64,000 nucleotides of DNA from Taeniopygia guttata (lineage: Eukaryota; Chordata; Aves; Passeriformes; Estrildidae), in NCBI RefSeq assembly GCF_048771995.1, contig NC_133063.1, positions 5,282,001 to 5,346,000 of the forward strand. The letters are read 5' to 3'. The position numbers were made by a program, and so were the translations under genes. The notes under the pieces are model-generated. The model ran no database searches, was not told where the DNA came from, and saw nothing but the letters and a program-made list of their open reading frames with translations. Shown in pieces: positions 1 to 10,700 of this stretch (the stretch's first letter is position 1; each line of letters opens with the position of its first letter).

Positions 1-2
1 GA

Positions 3-2447
3 GTATCCCAGAAGAAAGCCCAGATGGTGAGGCAAACAGTCATTTACCTGGGTTATGAAGTGAGTGCTGGACAAAGGACCTTGGGCCAAGATCGCAAAGA
101 AGCAATATGTCAGACCCCGAGACCTCAGACAGTGAAAGAACTAAGAACCTTTTTAGGCATGACAGGGTGGTGCAGACTATGGATTTATAACTATGGGTTA
201 CTTGTTAAACCTCTGTATGCCCTGATCACAGAAGAGAGCAGAGATCTCCAGTGGACAAAGGAAGCAACCCAAGCCTTTGACCAACTAAAGAAGACCCTCA
301 TGTCAGCTCTAGCCTTAGGACTTCCAGACGTAAGTAAACCATTTTTCCTATTTTCCCATGAAAAACAAGGGATCGCCTTGGGAATACTGGCACAGAACTC
401 AGGCCCGTACCAGAGAGCAGTGGCTTATCTCTCCAAACAGCTGGATACGGCAGCTAAGGGATGGCCAGGGTGTCTCAGAGCCGTTGCAGCAGTGGCAGTG
501 AACATCCAAGAAGCACGCAAATTCACCCTGGGCCAGAAGATGACTGTGCTAGTATCTCACACAGTGTCTGCAGTCCTTGAGGCAAAAGGGGGACATTGGC
601 TCTCTCCACAGAGGTTTCTGAAGTACCAAGCTATACTAGTGGAACGGGATGATGTTGAAATTGTGATAACTAACATTGTGAATCCAGCTTCCTTTCTCAG
701 CGGGAGTATGGGAGAACCAGTGATCCATGACTGTCTGGAGACCATTGAAGCCACCTACTCCAGCCGTCCGGATCTGAAGGACATCCCACTCAAAGGTGCT
801 GAGACTTGGTTTACTGATGGAAGCAGCTATGTCATCAGTGGAAAAAGGCATGCTGGGTATGCGGTTACCACAAGCAGAGAGGTAATAGAGTCTGGACCGT
901 TATCAGCAAACACCTCTGCACAGAAGGCTGAAATAATCGCCTTAACTCGAGCCTTAGAGTTAGCAAAAGGAAGAGAGATTAACATTTATACAGACTCAAG
1001 GTATGCATTTGGGGTAGTTCATGCACATGGAGCCATTTGGAAAGAGAGAGGACTGTTGAATTCGCAAGGGAAGAATATTAAACATTCAGAAGAAATACTG
1101 AGACTACTAGATGCAGTGCAGCTACCTGAGAAGGTAGCCATCATGCACATTGAGGCACACCAAAAAGTGAGCTCTGAATTGGAAGAAGGGAATATGCTGG
1201 CGGACAGAGAGGCAAAAGACGCAGCCAAAGGTGAGGTATTTGAGGAGACAGTGGAAGCAACATTAATCCCAGATGGAAAGATTTCTATTGAAGGTAAGCC
1301 TGTGTACAATAAAAAGGATAAGAAACTTATTAAGGGAGTAAAAGCAAATTTTAATCAAGAAGGATGGGCTATAACAGAGGAAGGGAGACTTGTGGTGCCC
1401 TCCTATTTGTTGTGGTCATTAGTGCAAAAAGAGCATGAAAAAACACACTAGGGAATAGATGCCCTGTATAACCATCTGAAAGGAAAAATTATAGCTAGGA
1501 AATTACAGGGCACAATAATACAAGTAACTCGTCAGTGTAGCCTTTGCCTCCAAACTAATCCTAAAAACATCCCAAGGCCTAAAGTTAGACAAATTGGGAA
1601 AGGTTGTAGACCTAGGCAACAGTGGCAAATCGATTTTACAGAATTACCTAGGAAGGGGGGATATCGTTATCTCCTAGTATTGACTGATACCTTTTCGGGT
1701 TGGCCAGAAGCCTTTTCTACTAGGACTGCTAAAGCACGAGAGGTAACCAAAGCACTGTTGCAAGAAATAATACCGAGGTTTGGAGTTCCAGCCACTATAT
1801 CCTCAGATAGAGGGCCGCATTTTATCTCCAAAATTGTGCAACAAATTAGCCATCACCTGGGGATAGATTGGGAGTTACATACCCCATATCATCCTCAATC
1901 GAGTGGCCAAGTAGAGAAGATGAATCATTTGATTAAACAACAGATTGTAAGGTTGGGACAAGAAGCAAACCTACCTTGGCCCCAAGCTCTCCCATTAGCA
2001 TTATTGCGAATCCGGACAAAACCAAGAACAAAAGAAAAATTAAGCCCCTTTGAAATATTATATGGGAGACCATATACAGTTCAAGAAGGAATCACACCAA
2101 CACAGGTAGGGGAAGAAACCCTACATAAATATATAGTAGCCCTGACCAAACAATTAAGGGAAATTGAAAAATATGTGGCTGGAGCTCAGACCAGAGAATT
2201 AGATGGGCCAGTACATGATGTACAACCTGGGGATTATGTATATGTTAAGTCTTTTGCAGAAAAAAGCCTGGAACCACAGTGGGAAGGACCCTACCTAGTG
2301 CTCCTCACTACCTTTACTGCAATCAAGATCAAAGAACAGAAAGCCTGGATCCATCACTCCCGAGTGAAGAAAGTTCCTGAGGGAGTCTGGAAAGTGACAC
2401 CAGGTGACAACGAGCTGAAGTTGAAGCTCACCTGCAACAGCGAATAA
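3..2447 (+). pseudogene. pol: ERV1 copy 1 pol, 3' part (RT end, RNase H, integrase), one nonsense codon
   Basis: One reading frame runs from position 3 to the TAA at 2445-2447, broken only by TAG at 1449-1451. The start of the segment is the C-terminal part of RT. RNase H is recognised by its TDGSS, YTDSR and ADREAKD motifs (about 814-1215). Integrase follows the stop, with a Cys-x2-Cys zinc-site pair (about 1540), the first catalytic Asp in QIDF (about 1632), the second in SSDRGPHF (about 1802) and Glu in GQVEK (about 1915). The TAG replaces a Trp codon of the RH-IN linker and is also present in copy 2, so it predates the duplication. No private lesion was seen in this copy's pol. Confidence 0.9.
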
Positions 2448-2464
2448 ATGGACCTATAGAAATT

Positions 2465-4522
2465 ATGGACATGATGGAGAAGGTCGTAACTATTATCACT
2501 ATTGCCACAGTTGTAACAGGAGCCAATACAATACCACACAAGTACAACGTAACTGGAATATATCAGTGTCAAGGAAGGGCCTATGATCCCCACTCTTGTA
2601 GGGCCCTGAATGAGATTATAAAGGTTACAAATGCACGTTTGTGGGAAGGGAGAAATGTTTGGGGATGTAACTATGCGTTTGTGCAAGATGGGTTCCATGA
2701 GGCTTACCAACCACCCATGAAACTCATTCGGATTAGCCCTGAATGCTGTGACAAATGTTTGAGTAGATGTCCTGAATTTAGACTAAAACTAGAGGGATGT
2801 GCAATAAGAGGGTATGATCTTGATTTTAATATCACTCAAGTGTGTGTTGAATATCATAAGAACAGAACTAGAACTACCCCTCCAATACAAAAGAAAGCTA
2901 TTACTACCCCACAACTACTTATCCCAGAAGTAGAGGAGCAGCCTATAGCTCCTACGATTACTAAAATTGGGCCGCATGCTATTAAGAAAATGGGAATCCA
3001 AAGACTGCTGGTCAATCCGGAATGGTCTCTGAAGCGAGTAGAAATGGGAATACAGGTAAATGCTTCAGATGTCCGGTCAGAGTGTGCCCCATTTCTCAGA
3101 AATCCTTTCATGGATTGGGCCACCTGGCTTCAAAAACAAATGCCCTCCAACTTTAAGAGTAAAAGAGATCTCACTGGGCTGCTAGGGACTGGACTAGGAG
3201 TGCTAAATACCATAGATTCAGAAGTACTGATGAATAAACTAACAACAGTAGGGAACGACTTAGTTAAATTACAGCAACCTTTGCAATCTTCCCTACTAGC
3301 ACTGGGTGACAACCATTAAAAGTTATCCAAAGTATTACCAGAATGGGAGAATACTGAAGAGCGAGACCATAAATTAATAATTAATGCATTAGGCACAGCT
3401 AGTGAAAATGTTTCACTAGCTCTTGGGTGTACCCAAGCACAACTATGGGTACAGTCAGTAGCTGCTGCAGTGATCAGAAAAGGCGGGGAGGGAATATTCC
3501 CTGCTGAACTCCGTAAAATTGTTTGGGATAGTGCATCTGATATAGAAAGGGAACTACAAGCTTGGTGGACTTTAGTCAATTTCACGTATAACCCTATGAC
3601 AAGTAAAGTAACAGCCTTTGTATTAACAATACATAATGCATCAGTGAGCTTAATTCATCCTATAGTGCCCCTAGGATTAAACCATGAGGGGACTGTGTTA
3701 TATCCTTTTGAACATAAAACATGGGCGCGAGAAATCAGAGGAAAGTGGCAAACCATCAACCTAGAGCCCTGTTCTATGAGGAGACAACTTGGGTACATAT
3801 GTGAGGGGACATTAGAAAGTAATAAAGATACATGTTTAGATACGGACCAAAGCATTTGCCACTTTGAAACACATTCAGGTAACCAAACAACTTTGCTTGT
3901 ATATGTAGGACAAGGTTGTGTCTGTCTCAGAACAGCATGCCCCACCATAATGATAGACAATCTAAGCATGAATGAGACTCAGTTCAATTTATGTGTCTGT
4001 AACTTTGTTAAAATTGAGGGATGTGACTTCTCATATCAGGCACCTGTAGTATCACACCAGTATATAAAAGCCAATTTAATTACTGTACAAGAGATAGTGC
4101 CCGTGCCCATAGGAATGAATTTGACTTTAGTTGCTCAATTGTTAGAACATCAAGAACTGAGAGAAATTTTAAAAGAGATTAGAGACGTAGGGAAAAAGAC
4201 TTTAATTACTATACACCATGACACAGAAACCATCAAAGGAGTTTTTAAACGATTTGAAGAACACTTATCTCATCATTGGTGGGATGTGCTTTTTGGATGG
4301 TCACCAACAGCAACCGGCATACTTAATACTTTAATTCATCCTATTATTGTGTTGCTTATTTTAGTTAGTATAAGCTTGATTTTGTCTGTTGTAATACTTG
4401 TTTGGAATTGGAAAATGATACAATGAATGACAGCCCTAACTTCACTATCAAAAGCATATGGCTTAGTTTTGCAACAAACTGGACACATATCTTGGGCAGA
4501 TGAAGAAAAGTCTATATATTGA
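2465..4522 (+). pseudogene. env: ERV1 copy 1 env, two in-frame stops
   Basis: A single frame of 685 codons starts at ATG 2465, 17 bases after the pol stop. It is interrupted by TAA at 3317-3319 and TGA at 4424-4426, where copy 2 reads TGG and CGA. The predicted product has a signal peptide (about residues 1-20), a surface part with many N-glycosylation sequons and a basic cleavage site K-S-K-R (3155-3166). A Gly/Leu-rich segment follows the cleavage site, and one hydrophobic anchor lies near 4320-4410 before a short tail. No C-x6-CC motif of gamma-type transmembrane subunits was found, which is odd beside a gamma-like pol. Identification as Env rests on position, signal, furin-like site and anchor. 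Confidence 0.85.
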
Positions 4523-4560
4523 GTAAAGGAATTTACTCATTCCAAAGAAGCAGTGGGGAA

Positions 4561-5250
4561 TGAAACGTAAACTTTAAGGCATTTAGAGATTTTGAAGAGC
4601 TAAGATTTTAGTTAGAAATAAGCCTTACTAGAGTTAATTAAAATAAGAATAATAAATGAGTAGGCCTTGATGAAGTTAGGAGTTAGTAGTTAACTAATAA
4701 TTAATTGCTTGTCAGCACAATGTTTGGTTAGCTGGGTTTATAATGAAGAATATAGAAAGTGATAAATAGCTTTTAAGAACATAAGACAATTGTGGGCCTC
4801 CTCTGTTCTGAAACCAATTGAAGACAAGGAATGGGAGTTCTACCAAGAGTTCATTTGTCATACTTGCATTGAAAAGGTAGAAAGGTCAGAACGAGGAAGA
4901 CTTCATTTACTTCCTCATTTTGGGACCCCTCCCCATAAAAGGGACCACCGACCCATTTCAAGGGACAAACTACGCATGTTTAATTGCTTTTGGAGTGATT
5001 AGCATACGAAGTGGGGAATGGGATGTACCAAAATTATGAATATGCATTTGTATTTTGTATATTCAATACTTGTATGGATAAAAAGACTCTGTAATCACCT
5101 GGAAGGTGCGGTGTGTATTTGGGAGCTATCCCGCACGCTGCCCAGCGTCGAATAAACACACACTTTCTAACTTTAAACTGTTAGAGAGTTTTTGTCCGTC
5201 ACAGTTGGATATCGATACTAGATCAATATCCATATTTTTTTAATAAATCA
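4561..5250 (+). repeat. ERV1 copy 1 3' LTR
   Basis: The LTR starts TGAAACG directly after a purine-rich tract (4544-4560) and ends TAAATCA at 5250. Its length (690 bp) and sequence match the two LTRs of copy 2 (35615-36303, 45942-46631). TATA-like ATAAAAG/GATAAAA elements lie about 4934 and 5080, and AATAAA lies near 5151. By eye it differs from the copy 2 3' LTR at roughly 16 sites, similar to the roughly 13 differences between the two LTRs of copy 2. Confidence 0.9.
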
Positions 5251-6489
5251 GGGCCCCCGGAACAAGGAGAAGATGGTGAGGGCTTACAGAATGATTCTGG
5301 TGGTTGATGGGCGCTGCTGGTGCTGCCTGGAGCAGCTGTGGGCCTGCAGTGGCAGTTTCCTGCTCCCTCTCTGCAGCACTGGTGGTGGCAGGGGCGATGG
5401 TGATGGGTGTCTCTCCCTGCAGAGCTCTGTTTGGCACTGCCGCTACCATCAGTCTGCCATGCTGGGCGTGTGCGTGGGAATCGGATCTGCCGCTCCACTG
5501 ACTCTTCCTACCACCCTGCTGGGCTCCACTGGGCTTGGCTGGAGTCCCTTTTGGCTTGGCTGAACTCACTTGGTATCAGTGTCACCACTCTGGGCTGCAC
5601 TGTTCTGCTGGAGCAGAAAAACAGTCCCACGTGCCACCCTGGCCCTGATGGTTTCAGTTGTGTGTCAGAGCTGTCACTTCCGTGCCACCCATCTCAACTC
5701 CGTGGCCTAAAAACTACTGTGGAAGGACAGAACTGGGAGGGAAATGGTGGTGGTGCTTTGGTCCCAAGGCCTGTCTGCTAGAGGGAGCCAGAAAGAAGGA
5801 TCCCCCTTGCATTTGTGGTCATGGCATTTCCCTGCTGAAATCACACCCATGGCTGTGATGTAAAATGAATAAACAGTGCTGAAAGATCCATGACCTGGTC
5901 TCTGTAGCTAGGAGAAACCTCTAAATGCAATTGAAGTAGTGCTTCTCCTTGTTTGCTGCTTTCCTGAACTGAGCAAGGTCACACTGGAAGAAGCCTTCTG
6001 GGTTTTGCTCAGAAGCATTAGTGGCCAAAGAGCACTGATGTGGTTCCTCACATCCCGCTCCCTTCTCAGTGCTCAATTTCTCTGGGTGGGCTGTAGGGGA
6101 TTAGTGTGTTCTTGGAGTTACTCTTAGATGCCTTGAGCAGTAGCTTATGGACTAGGAGGGCTTTTTGTCTTGCTTTGTAGCAGAGGAGAGCTTTGCAGGC
6201 TTTTTTTGGCCTGAGCTGTAGGGAAGATCTGGTTCCCTGCACTCTGTGAGTTCACAAACCAGCCCAGGGTGGCTGCTATTGTGATGTCAGGGGCCGCATC
6301 CCAGCGTTGCCAAGGCAAAGTTGCTGTGCCCAGGCCCGGCAGGGCTCAGTGAGCAGAGCAGCTCTGTGGCACGCTGACTGCAGGCGGAACCTGCTGATCG
6401 CCGAGGTCTCTGCCAGCAGGACTCGCAGGATTTTTGGTTTTTCCCCACAGGCTTTGTCTGGTGCAGACTTGTGCAGCGCTGCTCAGGCC
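5251..6489 (+). other. 5' flank of PAK unit A (conserved in all four units)
   Basis: This stretch has no convincing coding region. It recurs at 46632-47867 and 58748-59986, and in split, truncated form at 15936-16511 plus 23985-24487. It contains an AATAAA (about 5869) shortly before a conserved stretch, so the first 600 bases could be the end of an older transcript or a repeat. The last 200 bases hold the likely promoter and 5' UTR of the kinase gene. An acceptor-like pyrimidine tract plus CAG ends at 6450, 39 bases before the start codon, so a spliced 5' UTR is possible. Confidence 0.6.
6282..6319 (+). promoter_or_regulatory. CRE-like and X-box-like motifs upstream of PAK-A
   Basis: TGATGTCA (6282-6289) is one base from the CRE consensus, and GTTGCCAAGGCAAA (6306-6319) is close to an RFX X-box. 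The pair is kept with the same spacing in all four units (24280-24317, 47660-47697, 59779-59816). No TATA box is evident. Promoter function is inference from position about 170 bases before the ATG and from conservation. Confidence 0.4.
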
Positions 6490-7649
6490 ATGGAGAGAGT
6501 GTGTGCTGCAGTTTGCACGGCTTTCTCCGTGGCCTATTCTGGGTACTTTTTCACCCAGCTGGCACGTAAGTGGACGGTTTTGTGCAGTGTGGCATATGGA
6601 CACCAAAATGCCACCAAGAGGCCTTGAGTTGGGTAAAGCTGCTGTCAGCAGCTGCAGCTAAGAAGGGGGTGTCTCTAGCCAGAGGGGCCTGGGCAGCATT
6701 TGTAATGTAGCCTGCAGGGGCTCCGCTCCTCCCGTGCCATAGCCTGTGCCCATGGGGTCTGGAATCTCCTCTGTTTGCTGGCTCAGGCCAGAAAACTTCC
6801 AAGATAGGAGGACTGGGAGAGCTTGGCAGGAGTCCTTGGAAAAGCTGTGCACTGCTCTCCAGCACTGAGGGAAAGTCCTTCAGTTCAAGTCTTCTTGTCT
6901 GCATTCCCTCATCCCAGCATGTGCCTTTGGAACTTGACACTTCCTGAGTGCTAAAAGAGCCATTCCTTCTGGGGTGAAATCACAGGATCAGCTTGGAAAA
7001 GGCCTCTGAGATGGACATTTCAGAGCAGTTCTTGTATGCTCCTGAACCCAGGAGCTGTTCCTGCGCTGTGTCACCACAGAACTGCCACCATGGCTAAAGG
7101 GGACTTGGGTGAAGCTTTTTTGGGGAAGGGTTTTCAGTAAGCTCATGGCAATTGCTGCATGCAATCTCTTCAGAAAACTAAAGTCCAGGGAAGAGAGGAG
7201 CTGTAGCTCCTGCTGGGTGGGGTGGGGCAGAAGCTGGAATGCCTGTTGCAGAACCACTGGAACTTTCTCAGTCTCGAGTTTCTATGGGTTGAGAGGCCAA
7301 AGAGGACAAAGGGTAGACATGAGGCAGTAGTTTGTGCTGTTGCCTTGCTGTGTGACACAAGGGTTGCTGCTGGAGTGATGGAGTGAAAGCAGAATGCTCT
7401 GTCTTTGGTTGCTGACTATTTGGTGGGCTTGCCCAGCACAGGCAGTTTCCTTACAGCATCTGCTTCTTTTTCCCTTTTGTCTTGCAGGTCACATCACCCG
7501 TGTCTGGAGAGAATCCGCTCCTTGGGTGAGTGGGAAAGGAACCTTTGGTGTGGGTAGCATTTGACAATTGTGGAGCAAGCTGTGAGCTGGGCCTGGTGCA
7601 GTCCAGTGCTAGCCTTGTGGGATGAATGAAAGAACAGTCCAGGCTCTTT

Positions 7650-7724
<75 letters not shown>

Positions 7725-10700
7725 TTTGCAGGAGGAGTTGGATCCTGAGCTGTTTCCTCCAGCTCATTTTCAGAGCATTTAAGCAGCTGAAAGTGGGGTT
7801 GCTTGGTGCTTGAAGCCATGATGGAAGTTCTCCTGTACAAGAGAGTGCAGTCCCATCTAACTGGCCCATTTGACTTGAGTTTGAACAATTAGAATGCCAT
7901 TTCTCTGCAGATGATTTCTCCTTAGTGCATCTGGCTCCAGAGCTGAATGGAGAGGTTACCTGTCCCTGACACTGCTGTCTATCTGCAGAGCCCAAAACAG
8001 ACCTCTGAGCCTCCTCTGGATGCATGTCTTCCTGAAGAAGAGGCCAAAGGGGAGGAAGATTCCCACCAAAGTGCACCTGCTGCCACTGCAGGGCCTGAGC
8101 ATCCAGCATCAGTAAGTGGCAGCTCTGGCTAGTCCTGTGGCTTGAGCAAAGCAGAGCTGCAAGTTTCTGAGCAGACAGCACCTGCCCTGCCTGGCTGAAG
8201 ATGCTGAGGACTGGAATCTTTCCAGCTCTCCCAGAGCATTTCCCCCAGCCTGTGAGGCCTGGAGAAGGGGTGTGGTACTTGGACATTTAGGCATCACTTT
8301 CCTACTGTTCTGACAGGGGCTGGGAATTTGTCTCAGCAAGAGACAAGAGGTAGCAATAGGATGTCTTTGGATGCTCCTGGGGTACAAGTGAGGCCCTTTG
8401 TGCCCAGGGGCTATGCAGGCTCCTTGTCCCCAGTGAAGAGAGCAGTGCAAAGGTTCAGTTCACAGCCTTGCAGTATATGAGGAGACACTGTCCCCAGGAG
8501 GGACGTGGCCCTCCCCACAGAACAGCCAAAGTCAGGAGCTAAAGGAACAGCTGAGATGCAGCGGGGCCTGTAGCTGAAGAGACGTAAGGCTCTGAATGAC
8601 AGGTTCTTTCCTGACCCTCCTGCTGCTGTCTGTGCACAGAGCACAAGGGCAGCGCCAGCACCTGCTCCGGCTGCCTCTGCACCCGAGGAAGAGGCTGAAG
8701 AGGAGGAAGGTGCCAATGAACCTGCCCCTTCTGTCAGCCCACAGCCTGAGCAGCCAGCATCAGTAAGTGCCTGTTTGGGTTAGCAGTGTCTTTGGTGACA
8801 TTTTGTCCCTCATGTAAAAGCAGGGTTTGGGTTCGGGGCCTTGAGCTGGAGAAGTGGGTTGCAAAAGCTGAGAGGTGAAGAGCCCTGGATGTGGCCAGCA
8901 GCATCTTCCTCAGGGCTTGCATTTGAAATGAGATCGGAGGGGCATCTCTGCCAGGCACATTTGTGACCCAAATTAATTTCTTGTCCCAGAGCTCCAGCTC
9001 CTCTGTCGTGGCACCTGCACAAGCTGCAGCTGAAGAAGCCTCCAGTGCCCAAGCTGGAAACTCAAGCAGGAGCAGCTCGTGCACCTGGAGCACGACTAGT
9101 TCCTCTGGCAGCAGGGAGCTGCTGGGAGAGAGGACAGAGGACAAGTGCCTGGCCATGCTGAGTATGTCCTTTGTGACCCTTGTGTGCCGCAGCAGTGCCT
9201 GGTGTGTGTGTGTGTCAGCAAGAGCTGTCCCAGCTCCTGTTCCTCCTCAGCTGAGTGCCAGCTCCTGAGGCCTCCCCACAGGAGCTGTTGCTGTGCTCTG
9301 AGGTGGGGAGGGATCGCTGGGCTGCTGCTCCTGCCTCGGAGGGCAGCTGGGCCTGGTTTGGCCTTGCCTGAGCTTCCCTCTAGGCAAAAGGCAGAGCAGA
9401 GATTGTTTCTGGCTGAGCAGGAGGCTGTGACCGAGCAAATGAGGAGGCCTCCAGGAGCTCCTGTGGGGCCCAGCTGCTGTGGGGCAAGGCCAAAGTCATC
9501 TTCAGAGCTCAGCCTGTCCTAAAAGCTGAGGGACCTCATTCCTAAGGCCCATCACAGTAGGGTAGAACATCAGCTGCTGCTCTTGAGCGGCAGAAGGGCC
9601 TTGTTTAGGCAAAGTCCTGCTTCAAGCTGGAGATCTTAGCTCTGCTGGAGGCACTTTGCAATATTCTTCCTGTTCTGGAAAGGGCAGCTGTTGATAAAAA
9701 TGGATTCCAGAAGCCAAGATGCCTTGCATGTTTGCAAGGATTAAATCTTTTGTTGACTGTCCCAGAGCCTTCATTGCCCGAACAGAAAGGTTGTGTTTGT
9801 CCTGCTGCCCTTACTGTCTGTAGGCAACAATCACTTCTCTTGCTTACACTTTTCTGATCCTTGTCTCCTCTGACTGTTTCTTGATGTGCTTAGATTTTAG
9901 TTTAGACTTCTAGTTTTGGACAGGCCATCTGTGCTGCAGGGCTGCTTGTCCTCCTGCTGTTGTTTTTTAGGTGGTGGCGGTGTGGTGGTGTTGTTGTTTC
10001 CTGAGGGAGTGAGTTGAAAGGGCGCAGTGTCCCAGAGAGTGGGGCTGCCTTTCTGATCTGCTGCAGGGTGGGATCTCTTTTGAAGGGAGCATCATTCCTT
10101 GGGATTTTTACAGAGATGCTGGTGAGCGAGGGAGATCCTGAGGCTAAATACACAGAACTGGAAACAATTGGCAGAGGGTGAGTGCAGCCACAGTTCCTTC
10201 CATTTACTTTTTGTCCCTGGACATTTTTCCTCTTGTACTGTGGAGACCTGCACTTGCAGGGACTAAAGGACTTCTTCTTTCTCTGTGTCCGTTTTGTTTC
10301 TAGGGGTTTTGGCACGGTGTGCATGGCAGTGGAGACTGCCACAGGAGAAGAGGTAAGCGTCAAGCAGCACCACAGCTTCTGCAGAACTGTTTTAGGACAG
10401 CATTTGATCTGTCATGTCTGGAAGAGTTTGCTTTGTTGCTGTGAAATGGAGAATGCCAGTGGAATGATCAAGCCCCCTAGAGGTTGTCCAGCAGTTTTGC
10501 TCCATGTTTTCTGGCAGAAATTGACTTTCTGCTTGCAAGAGGAGTGTGAATGAAAACGGTGATGATAAAGTAAAGCCATGGGGGAAGTCTGTGGGAACGG
10601 TGAGTGTTGTTAGAGCTTTGAGGTGGACAGCATAGACCATGTTTCTGCCAGGTTTCCAAGGCAAAGGCTATCTGGCTCTTTGTCCTGGGAGGTGCCCAAG

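Larger units (their letters stand above)
1..5250 (+). mobile_element. ERV1 copy 1, 3' part of a gammaretrovirus-like provirus
   Basis: The window opens inside reverse transcriptase and continues through RNase H, integrase, env, a polypurine tract and a 3' LTR ending TAAATCA at 5250. The host-side flank starting GGGCCCCC is the same as that after ERV1 copy 2 at 46632. The two copies are colinear: position 1 matches 41375 and position 5250 matches 46631. Only two length differences were seen, a 1-base loss in integrase and an 8-base gain in env, both in copy 2. The element is assigned gamma-like from YVDD-type pol, single-knuckle Gag and a 4-bp target duplication seen in copy 2. The 5' half lies outside the window. 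Confidence 0.93.

Noticed and set aside
4790-5002. 70-residue open frame inside all three ERV1 LTRs, possible LTR-encoded protein
   Set aside because: No ATG start, amino-acid changes are frequent between copies, and the frame has no recognisable motif. It is probably chance.
5223-5569. Minus-strand open frame in the 5' flank, similar in several units
   Set aside because: The frame is broken in unit C and truncated in B. Similarity is explained by DNA-level duplication, and no splice or start context supports it.
7451-8286. Long minus-strand frames with Leu, Ala or Cys runs across PAK intron 2
   Set aside because: These are reverse-strand readings of the CAG microsatellite and overlap kinase exons on the plus strand.
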